Below, piece after piece: positions 1 through 5,462 of a stretch of DNA of 12,429 nucleotides; within the stretch, counting starts at the first letter, position 1; each line of letters opens with the position of its first letter. The translations under genes and the position numbers were made by a program. The DNA is taken from contig JAQGLP010000134.1 in assembly GCA_028292835.1 (NCBI GenBank), positions 1 through 12,429 on the forward strand, given 5' to 3'. The notes below the pieces were generated by a model, which saw only the letters and a program-made list of their open reading frames with translations, did no database searches and had not been told where the DNA came from. This DNA is from Variovorax sp. Its GTDB lineage: Bacteria; Pseudomonadota; Gammaproteobacteria; Burkholderiales; Burkholderiaceae_C.

Positions 1-307
1 TCTGGCCGCCTCCGGCGCCGAAACGAAAGCTGTGCACCGTGCCCGCAGGCAGGTGAACGAGCGTACCGGGGGTGGCAGTGACGGTCCTGTTCGGATAGCT
101 GATTTCGACGGTGCCGTTGACCACATAGAAAGACTCATCCCAGTCGTGGCTATGTGGGGGTGGGCCGGTTCCTTCGTCGCCCTCCTGCCGAAATATTTCG
201 TAGCCTTGCGTTGCCGTCTTCGAGGCCAACACCGTGATCTTCTCACCGACCACATTGAGAGAGCGGGCGTAGTCCTTGGGAGTCACTACAAACGGTTGGA
301 TCTGCAT
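1..307 (-). CDS. cupin-domain protein, C-terminus cut by window edge
   Basis: The visible 102 residues form the N-terminal part of a small single-domain cupin, a beta-barrel fold that usually binds a metal. The first cupin motif is recognisable around residues 50-65 as PPPHSHDWDESFYVVNG, with histidines and a glutamate spaced like metal ligands. A second stretch, LVHLPAGTVHSFRFG, lies near residues 84-98. The ATG at 305-307 is chosen because AGGAG (complement of 316-320) sits 8 bases upstream. The gene runs off the left edge, so its last part is unseen. Small stand-alone cupins range from sugar-binding proteins to dioxygenases and sensors, so no substrate can be assigned. It is transcribed away from the toxin-antitoxin pair, with a 332-base spacer between them. 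The fold is well supported and the function is unknown. Confidence 0.8.
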   Translation of the reverse strand, partial: MQIQPFVVTPKDYARSLNVVGEKITVLASKTATQGYEIFRQEGDEGTGPPPHSHDWDESFYVVNGTVEISYPNRTVTATPGTLVHLPAGTVHSFRFGAGGGQ

Positions 308-505
308 GGTCCGGGCTCCTCGTGTTTGTGGGCCGGTGGCTAGAGCACGAATCGTAGCGGGAATGTACGACTTAGGGAAACTACCGCGCGCGGCTCCCCA
401 ACAGGTAGCTTGGTGCTGACCCTCTTGCACCTACGACACGCGCCCGGGTTCGCGCTCGACCGCCGCGAGCTGGACATTTGCGACAGACAGCTTGTGGCCG
501 AGTCT

Positions 506-538
506 GGACCTCTGGGCGTGCTCAGAGCATGAGGGTCC
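506..538. repeat. nested imperfect inverted repeat
   Basis: The outer arms GGACC(C)TC / GAGGGTCC (506-512 with 531-538, one bulge) enclose inner arms CTCTG (510-514) and CAGAG (523-527), so alternative stems share bases. There is no run of T on either side, so it is not a standard terminator. It could be a stem-loop in a leader, a protein-binding site, or the worn end of a mobile element. Confidence 0.35.
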
Positions 539-561
539 GACAGCGACTGACAATGTCCTTT

Positions 562-582
562 ATGAGTCGTGAATGAGTCGTG
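562..582. repeat. two direct copies of ATGAGTCGTG
   Basis: The 10-base word ATGAGTCGTG occurs at 562-571 and again at 573-582, so the copies are spaced 11 bases apart, about one helical turn. They lie about 20 bases upstream of the -35 box of the vapBC promoter. This placement would suit a regulator binding site, but it may also be a chance tandem duplication. Confidence 0.35.
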
Positions 583-602
583 CCAAGCAATTAGGCTTTT
601 AC

Positions 603-632
603 TTGAAGCCAGTAGCTGCTCCGTGGTATTCT
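603..632 (+). promoter_or_regulatory. predicted promoter of vapBC, possibly leaderless
   Basis: TTGAAG at 603-608 and TATTCT at 627-632 match a sigma-70 type -35 and -10 pair with an 18-base spacer. The expected start point, about 7 bases after the -10 box, falls on or next to the antitoxin ATG at 640. No Shine-Dalgarno sequence is visible before that ATG. Together these features point to a leaderless message. Confidence 0.5.
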
Positions 633-641
633 GGTCAGAAT
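628..641. promoter_or_regulatory. palindromic operator candidate over vapB start
   Basis: ATTCTG GT CAGAAT is a perfect 6-base inverted repeat with a 2-base spacer. It covers most of the predicted -10 box and the first two bases of the antitoxin ATG. Phd- and VapB-type antitoxins commonly repress their own operon by binding such palindromes, so this is the natural autorepression site. Binding has not been shown. Confidence 0.5.
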
Positions 642-954
642 GACTAGTAGACTTTCTGGGCGCCCTGCACCGCAGCCCAACCCGCGTTCGTCCGCGCTAC
701 CCGGCCACTGGCTCCTGCAGGACGCCAAGGCGCGCTTCAGCGAGCTTGTGCGGCGCGTCCGCAGCGAGGGCCCGCAGCACGTCACCGTGCACGGACGCGA
801 CGAGGTCGTCGTCATCGCCGTCGAGGAATTCCGGCGGCTTCAAGGCGACCAGAGCGGCCAAGCGCTCATCGAGGCCCTGCAGGCCTCGCCCTATCGCGAC
901 ATCGACATCGCGCCGCCGAGAGCTCCCATGCCCGTGCGGGACGTGAGCCTGTGA
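640..954 (+). CDS. Phd/YefM-family antitoxin of a VapBC pair
   Basis: This 104-residue protein should neutralise the downstream toxin and repress its own promoter. The Phd/YefM fold spans about residues 24-70 and begins at HWLLQDAKARFSELVRRV, followed by QHVTVHGRDEVVVIAVEEF. The C-terminal region, about residues 75-104, is proline- and charge-rich, as expected for the flexible tail that wraps the toxin. The first 23 residues are an unusual serine/proline/arginine-rich extension before the domain. No in-frame ATG or GTG lies between residue 1 and the domain, so the start at 640 is the only ordinary choice even though no ribosome site precedes it. The stop overlaps the toxin start by four bases (GTGA, 951-954), implying translational coupling. 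Confidence 0.88.
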   Translation: MTSRLSGRPAPQPNPRSSALPGHWLLQDAKARFSELVRRVRSEGPQHVTVHGRDEVVVIAVEEFRRLQGDQSGQALIEALQASPYRDIDIAPPRAPMPVRDVSL

Positions 955-1382
955 CCGGCTGGCTGCTGGACACGAACATCCTCTCGGAGCTGCGCCGCCC
1001 GAGGCCCGAGCCCAAGGTGGTGGCGCTGGTCGCGGCGCAGCCGCTCGACCATTTGTTCGTCAGCGTCGTGACGCTGGCCGAAATCCGCTTCGGCATCGAG
1101 CTGGTGGCCGACGCTGGCCGGCGCGCCGAGCTGCACGACTGGCTCCAGCTGAGAGTGCGGCCGATGTTCGAGCAGCGGGTGCTGCCGATCAGCGAAGACG
1201 TCATGCTCAAGTGGCGGCTGCTGGTGGAGGAGGGCCGCAAGGGCGGGCATACGTTTTCGCAGCCGGACCTCATCATCGCGGCGACCGCGCTGCACCATGG
1301 GCTGACCGTGGTGACGCGCGACACCGCGGACTATGCGAAGACCCGCGTGCCGCTGCTCAATCCTTGGGACGACAACGGATGA
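951..1382 (+). CDS. vapC: VapC-type PIN-domain toxin ribonuclease
   Basis: This 143-residue protein has the PIN nuclease fold and, by family, should cut RNA using Mg2+ or Mn2+. The conserved acidic residues are all visible: D7 in WLLDTNILSEL, E44 in VTLAEIRFGIE, D106 in SQPDLIIAATAL, and D124/D127 in VTRDTADY. Length and motif spacing match ordinary VapC proteins, so the toxin looks intact. Translation is taken to start at GTG 951, which overlaps the antitoxin stop. Starting later would remove D7. The gene faces the copper ATPase gene tail to tail, with 51 bases between the two stop codons. VapC toxins of other organisms cut initiator tRNA or the ribosomal sarcin-ricin loop; the target of this one cannot be read from sequence. 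Confidence 0.92.
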   Translation: MTGWLLDTNILSELRRPRPEPKVVALVAAQPLDHLFVSVVTLAEIRFGIELVADAGRRAELHDWLQLRVRPMFEQRVLPISEDVMLKWRLLVEEGRKGGHTFSQPDLIIAATALHHGLTVVTRDTADYAKTRVPLLNPWDDNG

Positions 1383-1433
1383 CGAGCTGCGGGTGCGAGA
1401 AGTCGCCCTGGGATCTCGCGAGCTTCCCGATGC

Positions 1434-3821
1434 TCACGGCCGCGCAGCGGGCTTGGGGTCTGCGTGCCGAGTTCCCCTCAGGCGCAGCGCGTTGGAGATG
1501 ACGGATACCGAACTCAGGCTCATGGCCAGCGCGGCGATCATCGGTGACAGCAGCCAGCCCGTGAACGGAAACAGGACCCCGGCAGCCAACGGAATGCCCA
1601 GGGCGTTGTAGACGAACGCGAAAGCGAGGTTCTGCTTCATGTTGGCAACGGTCTGATCGGAGATCAGCCGGGCTTGCGCGATCCCCCGCAGGTCCCCTTT
1701 GACCAGCGTCACCTGGGCGCTGTTCATCGCGACGTCGGTGCCGGTCCCCATCGCCACGCCCACGTCGGCCTTGGCCAGCGCCGGCGCATCGTTGATGCCG
1801 TCGCCTGCCATCGCCACGACGCGCCCCTCCTGCTGCAGCTGGCTCACCAACGCCAGTTTGTCGGCGGGCTTGACCTCGCCATGGACTTCCTCGATGCCCA
1901 GTCGGGTGGCGACCGCCTTCGCCGTGGTCAGGCCATCGCCTGTCGCCATGATCACCCGCAGGCCGGACGCCTTCAAGGCGGCGAGCGCTTCCGCAGTGGT
2001 GGCCTTGAGCGGATCGGACACTGCCAACAAGCCCGCTGTCCGGCCGTCCACCGCCAGGAACATCACGCTGGCCCCTTCGGCACGCATGGCTTCGGCCTGG
2101 GGCTTGAGCGTGGCGACTGCCACGCCGAGCTGGGTCATCAGCGCCGTGTTGCCAAGGGCCAGCTGCTTGCCGCCCACGCTGCCGCTGACGCCGATGCCGC
2201 TGCTGGATTCGAAGCCATCGGCCTTCTCAAGCACGAGTCCGCGCTCGCGGGCCGCTCGCACGATGGCTTCGGCCAGGGGATGCTCGCTGCCCTGGTCGAG
2301 GCTCGCTGCAAGGCGCAACACTGCGCCCTCCGTGAAGCCGGCAGCAGCCACGGCCCGCTCGAATTGCGGCCTGCCTTCCGTCAGTGTCCCGGTCTTGTCC
2401 ACGATGAGCGTGTCCACCTTGCGGAAGTTCTCGATCGCCGCGGCATCGCGGAACAGCACACCCTGGGTGGCAGCCTTGCCCGTGGCCACCATGATCGACA
2501 TGGGCGTCGCCAAGCCCAGCGCGCAGGGGCAGGCGATGATGAGCACCGCCACCGCGTTGATCAGCCCATACACCCAGCTCGGGTCGGGGCCGAAGAACCC
2601 CCATGCGAAGAACGTCAGCACCGCGAGGCCGATGACGGTCACGACAAAGTAGCCCGCCACCCGGTCGGCCATGCGCTGCATCGGCGCCCTGGAGCGCTGG
2701 GCCTGCGTGACCATCTGCACGATGCCCGCGAGCACGGTTTGCGATCCGACCCGCTCGGAGCGCATCACGAGCGCCCCGTTCGTGTTGAGGGTCGCGCCGA
2801 TGAGCTTGTCTCCGACCCGCTTGCTCACCGGCAACGGCTCGCCGGTGAGCATCGACTCATCGACGGCACTGGCGCCTTCGGTCACCACGCCGTCGACAGG
2901 CACCTTTTCACCGGGGCGCACGCGCAGTCTGTCGCCGACATGGACGTGGTTCAGGGGCACATCCTCCTCACTGCCATCGGCATCGATCCGGCGCGCGGTT
3001 TTGGGCGCCAGACCCAACAAGGACTTGATCGCGGCTGAGGTCTGCGAGCGCGCCTTGAGCTCAAGAATCTGCCCGAGCAAGGTCAACGAGATGATCACCG
3101 CTGCCGCTTCGAAGTAGACCGAGACACGACCCATCGAGACGAACGAAGCGGGAAACACGCCCGGCGCCACCGTGGCAACGACGCTGTAGACAAACGCGGC
3201 GGAGGTCCCCAGCCCGATCAGCGTCCACATATTCGGGCTGCGGTTGACCACGGACTGGACGGCGCGTTCAATAAACGGCCAGCCCGCCCACAGCACGATC
3301 GGCAGAGTGAGTGCGAGTTCGATCCAGCTCTGCGTGTCCATCTCGAACCATTGCAGCCTGTGCCCGGCCATTGCGAGCACGGTGACGACCACGGTGAGCG
3401 GCAGCGTCCAGATGAAACGTCGCTTGAAGCTCAGCAACTCGGGGTTCTCTCCTTCGTCGAGGTTCGGTGTCTCGGGCTCCAGCGTCATGCCGCACTTGGG
3501 GCAATTGCCGGGATGATCCTGACGGATTTCCGGATGCATGGGGCAGGTGTAGACGACCCCGTGGGCGTGCGGCTCCGCCACCGTCGGCGCAGCAACGGAA
3601 TCCGAAGCGGGCCTTGCGTACTTTTCCGGATTCGCCGCGAACTTCGTTTTGCAGCCCTCACTGCAGAAGTGAACCTGCTCGCCCTCGTGCTCCAGAAGGT
3701 GCGGCGATCGGGTAGTCACCGTCATCCCGCAGACCGGGTCCTTGAGCTCACCGGCGGGCGGCGGCACCGGTGGATGGTGGAAAGAATGGCTGGCGGTGCT
3801 GGGGACTGCTGGCGTTTCCAT
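1434..3821 (-). CDS. copA: Cu(I)-exporting P1B-type ATPase with N-terminal YHS domain
   Basis: This 795-residue inner-membrane pump should expel Cu(I) (possibly Ag(I)) from the cytoplasm using ATP. It lacks the usual N-terminal HMA domains. Instead it has a YHS domain (about 28-69, DPVCGMTV and HFCSEGCKTKF) and a short zinc-ribbon-like metal-binding segment (about 91-112, YTCPMHPEI and CPKCGM). The pump core is complete: actuator TGE at 326-328, the CPC metal site at 431-433, phosphorylated D475 in DKTGT, HP at 514-515, and GDGINDAP at 673-680. YN at 738-739 and MSLSS at 767-771 fit the Cu(I) class P1B-1. The ATG at 3821 is preferred because AAGGAG (complement of 3830-3835) lies 8 bases upstream. 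A GTG at 3830 overlaps that ribosome site. It lies downstream of the chaperone gene in the same orientation. Confidence 0.95.
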   Translation of the reverse strand: METPAVPSTASHSFHHPPVPPPAGELKDPVCGMTVTTRSPHLLEHEGEQVHFCSEGCKTKFAANPEKYARPASDSVAAPTVAEPHAHGVVYTCPMHPEIRQDHPGNCPKCGMTLEPETPNLDEGENPELLSFKRRFIWTLPLTVVVTVLAMAGHRLQWFEMDTQSWIELALTLPIVLWAGWPFIERAVQSVVNRSPNMWTLIGLGTSAAFVYSVVATVAPGVFPASFVSMGRVSVYFEAAAVIISLTLLGQILELKARSQTSAAIKSLLGLAPKTARRIDADGSEEDVPLNHVHVGDRLRVRPGEKVPVDGVVTEGASAVDESMLTGEPLPVSKRVGDKLIGATLNTNGALVMRSERVGSQTVLAGIVQMVTQAQRSRAPMQRMADRVAGYFVVTVIGLAVLTFFAWGFFGPDPSWVYGLINAVAVLIIACPCALGLATPMSIMVATGKAATQGVLFRDAAAIENFRKVDTLIVDKTGTLTEGRPQFERAVAAAGFTEGAVLRLAASLDQGSEHPLAEAIVRAARERGLVLEKADGFESSSGIGVSGSVGGKQLALGNTALMTQLGVAVATLKPQAEAMRAEGASVMFLAVDGRTAGLLAVSDPLKATTAEALAALKASGLRVIMATGDGLTTAKAVATRLGIEEVHGEVKPADKLALVSQLQQEGRVVAMAGDGINDAPALAKADVGVAMGTGTDVAMNSAQVTLVKGDLRGIAQARLISDQTVANMKQNLAFAFVYNALGIPLAAGVLFPFTGWLLSPMIAALAMSLSSVSVISNALRLRGTRHADPKPAARP

Positions 3822-3863
3822 GAAATTCACTCCTTCGCTGTAGCTTCTCAGCTGAAGCTGCGG

Positions 3864-3887
3864 GGGCGGTCAACCTGTTGCCCGCCC
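3864..3887 (-). promoter_or_regulatory. stem-loop between copZ and copA
   Basis: GGGCGG (3864-3869) pairs with CCGCCC (3882-3887). After one mismatch the stem continues as CAA/TTG around a CCTG loop. No T run follows it in the direction of transcription, so full termination is unlikely. A strong hairpin in this gap could slow transcription or protect the copZ end of the message, setting different copZ and copA levels. Confidence 0.45.
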
Positions 3888-3897
3888 TTGCGGCGCC

Positions 3898-3911
3898 TTG
3901 CCTGCAGGCAA
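3898..3911. repeat. perfect 14-base palindrome after copZ stop
   Basis: TTGCCTGCAGGCAA abuts the copZ stop codon (3912-3914). In RNA it would form a 5-base stem with a TGCA loop. With the stronger hairpin at 3864-3887 it makes two stacked stem-loops in the 90-base gap between copZ and copA. Confidence 0.45.
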
Positions 3912-4175
3912 TCAACCGCAGCAGCATCCCTTGCGGGTCGGCGCAGCGTTTGCGAGGGACGGGCCGGCAGGGTTGCCGACGGCGACGGGCATGTAGCCAG
4001 CCTCCTTGATGGCCTTGCCCAGCGCATCGGCATGAGCCGCGCCCGGTTCAATCTCCACGCGATGCGCTGCCAGATCGATGCGCACCTGGGCATTCTGGTC
4101 CACGGCGTGGAGGGCCCGGGTGATGCGGCCGGCACAGTGACCGCAAGTCATGTCGTTCACTTGGAAACTGATCAT
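3912..4175 (-). CDS. copZ: CopZ-like heavy-metal-associated (HMA) copper chaperone
   Basis: This 87-residue cytoplasmic protein should bind Cu(I) and hand it to the ATPase encoded downstream. The HMA motif MTCGHC at residues 9-14 carries the two ligand cysteines C11 and C14, and the rest of residues 1-67 fits the ferredoxin-like HMA fold. After the domain comes a short linker and a C-terminal KGCCCG, a three-cysteine cluster that ordinary CopZ proteins lack and that could form a second soft-metal site. The ATG at 4175 has AAGGGGG (complement of 4182-4188) 6 bases upstream. That site overlaps the palindrome GGGGTACCCC (4176-4185), which could partly hide it. A MerR-type promoter lies just upstream. 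Because the ATPase has no HMA domain of its own, this protein may supply that function separately. Confidence 0.88.
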   Translation of the reverse strand: MISFQVNDMTCGHCAGRITRALHAVDQNAQVRIDLAAHRVEIEPGAAHADALGKAIKEAGYMPVAVGNPAGPSLANAAPTRKGCCCG

Positions 4176-4202
4176 GGGGTACCCCCTTGGTGAGAAGTAC
4201 CC

Positions 4203-4233
4203 AGTGTCAACGTTGACATCATGAGAAGGTCAA
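4203..4233 (-). promoter_or_regulatory. predicted CueR/MerR-type promoter of copZ-copA
   Basis: On the minus strand, TTGACC (complement of 4228-4233) is followed by a 19-base spacer and GACACT (complement of 4203-4208). The overlong 19-base spacer is typical of promoters that MerR-family activators untwist. The TTGACCTTC start resembles CueR/HmrR operators, and TTGAC/GTCAA arms form an 11-base-spaced inverted repeat. A perfect palindrome, TGTCAACGTTGACA, covers 4205-4218. The start point would lie about 20 bases before the copZ ATG. No merR-like gene is present in the window. Confidence 0.5.
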
Positions 4234-4310
4234 GGGCAGCGCGTCCATACACGCACTGTCCAAGGGGATGTCACTCCCACGCATGACTTGCGAACGGTCC
4301 GAGAAGCGTC

Positions 4311-5068
4311 TTACTCGGAGTGCGCGCCTGTGTGTGCGCCGTGAGGCGCTGCCACAGCCCCTGACGGAGAGTGCCCATGGACGTGTTGCTTGCCGTCCGC
4401 ATGGGTGTGGGTGGTCGTTTTTCCTTGAGCTTCACTCTCCCCATGGGGTGCGGCAGCCGTTGCTTCCCCCTGCTCGTGCCCGTGGTGCATGTTGGCCCCG
4501 GACGCCTCTGCATCGTTGTGCGAGTGGCCGTGCATCTCGCCGCCATGCGAATGTCCGCCGCTCTGCGCCACCAGTTGGTCATAGTGGGTCTTGTCGAGCT
4601 GCGGCAGTTTCTGCAAAAAAGCAGCCAGGTTCCAGATGGACTCGTCGTCCACGCTCTTGCCCCATGCCGGCATGCCGGAGGCCTTGATGCCGTGCTTGAT
4701 GGTCCAGAAAGCCTGCCCGGGGCCTACTTTCTCCCTGGTCAGATTGGGCGGCTGGGGATAGAGCCCGTCGCTGAGTTCGCTGCACTGTACGCCAGGGTCA
4801 GGTGGCACCCCGCGCACATGGCGCTGTAGTTGCCCGCACCTTGAACAACGCGTGCTGGATCGGACAGGTCGGGGACGGTCAACTTCGCCGCACGCGTCTC
4901 GATCGACCGCTCGCGCAGAGTCTCCAGGGTGGAGCGTACCAAGGTGGTATGAGGATCGTCGGCTGCAAAGTTGTACAGACCCGACCAAGTAAATACCGCG
5001 AAGGCGGCCACGGCCGCCCCTGCCAGAACCAGCGTCGTCGCAACAACGTGTTGGATCGTCTTGTTCAT
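4311..5068 (-). pseudogene. c-type cytochrome with histidine-rich tail, one-base frameshift
   Basis: The first frame (ATG 5068) begins with an uncleaved or cleaved signal segment at about residues 8-30. It then has one heme site, CAGCH, at residues 85-89. Just after the heme site the match jumps to another frame, which carries PGVQCSELSDGLYPQPPNL, a typical continuation, and GMPAWG, whose methionine would be the second heme ligand. Adding one C to the CCC run (complement of 4795-4797) would restore a single reading frame of 252 residues. The last 80 residues contain 17 histidines, suggesting periplasmic metal binding. In unrestored form translation stops after 109 residues, losing the methionine ligand and tail. 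A ribosome site is weak (AGGG, 6 bases upstream). Real decay and a homopolymer sequencing error are both possible. Confidence 0.8.
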
Positions 5069-5080
5069 GGCGCACCCTGG

Positions 5081-5179
5081 TTAGAACCACATCCGGACGC
5101 CGGCGACGAGCTTCGTCTCGCGGACATCGTTGCCGGTCTCGCGCGTACTGCGCGGTGCGCCTGAATTTCTACTCGCCAT
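5081..5179 (-). pseudogene. copB: C-terminal remnant of CopB-like outer-membrane copper protein
   Basis: Reading leftward to the TAA at 5081-5083, the last codons give RETGNDVRETKLVAGVRMWF. The closing VAG-R-WF pattern is characteristic of the final beta-strand of CopB, the outer-membrane beta-barrel copper-resistance protein, and a terminal phenylalanine is usual for outer-membrane proteins. Convincing resemblance is lost before about 5145-5160. An ATG at 5179 would allow a 32-residue product, but it has no meaning as a barrel. The stop lies 12 bases before the cytochrome start, as in an operon, so the ancestral order was probably copB, cytochrome, copZ, copA. This identification rests on about 20 residues recognised by eye. 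Confidence 0.55.
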
Positions 5180-5462
5180 CAGCTTTACTGTCCAGGTGAC
5201 GGAGTCCAACGATAACCCCCGGCATTCGCAGGCGGCTGGGCAGCAGGAGCGCTTCGGAAGCTGCCATACCGCTATCCCTGGAGGGCTACGCTACGTGCTC
5301 GAAGGGCATGTGCCGGCTGCGGAGGTCAAAGCCACTGCCGGCGATGAAGCCACGAGCCATCGATCTGGCGGTGCCGGGCGGCGCGACTTCGCGTCGCGTC
5401 GATCGTTGCACGCTGGCGCCCATCGCAAGGTCACCGAAGGCTTCTTTGCGCCGCTGGCCTGT
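5180..5462. other. spacer between copper block and selenium cluster
   Basis: No gene is supported here. A 32-codon ORF on the minus strand (about 5167-5265) and the in-frame stretch following the senC stop (to TAG 5286-5288) show no recognisable motif or ribosome site. No tRNA T-loop consensus is visible on either strand, so a selenocysteine tRNA, which might be expected near a selD-like gene, is absent. A GC-rich hairpin lies at 5382-5398. Confidence 0.55.
5382..5398 (-). terminator. GC-rich hairpin downstream of senC
   Basis: CGCGAC (5382-5387) and GTCGCG (5393-5398) form a perfect 6-base stem with a 5-base loop, about 65 bases beyond the senC stop. No T run follows, so it is a possible end-of-message hairpin rather than a standard intrinsic terminator. 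Confidence 0.3.

Larger units (their letters stand above)
308..639. other. gene-free spacer between cupin gene and vapBC
   Basis: No gene is supported in these 332 bases. A start-less open stretch on the plus strand (about 344-529) and a 45-codon one on the minus strand both look plausible by composition, but neither has a ribosome site or a recognisable motif. The spacer holds an imperfect nested inverted repeat at 506-538, two copies of ATGAGTCGTG at 562-571 and 573-582, and the vapBC promoter at its right end. It must also contain the promoter of the leftward cupin gene, which could not be located with confidence. Confidence 0.6.

Noticed and set aside
344..529. Protein-like plus-strand stretch in the left spacer (TTG/GTG start near 412).
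   Set aside because: No ribosome site, no ATG and no recognisable motif; high-GC DNA often gives such stretches.
1383..1433. Bidirectional terminator between vapC and copA.
   Set aside because: CTCGCGAG with flanking GGGA/TCCC gives only a short off-register stem and there is no T run.
1674..3038. Long plus-strand open frame of 454 codons.
   Set aside because: It is the antisense shadow of copA; its protein is histidine/arginine-rich with no motif, as expected opposite a high-GC gene.
3821..3830. GTG at 3830 as the copA start.
   Set aside because: It overlaps the AAGGAG ribosome site; the ATG at 3821 has that site at 8 bases and is preferred.
5160..5462. Possible selenocysteine tRNA gene next to the selD homologue.
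   Set aside because: No T-loop consensus, no acceptor-stem pairing and no suitable TCA anticodon stem could be found on either strand.
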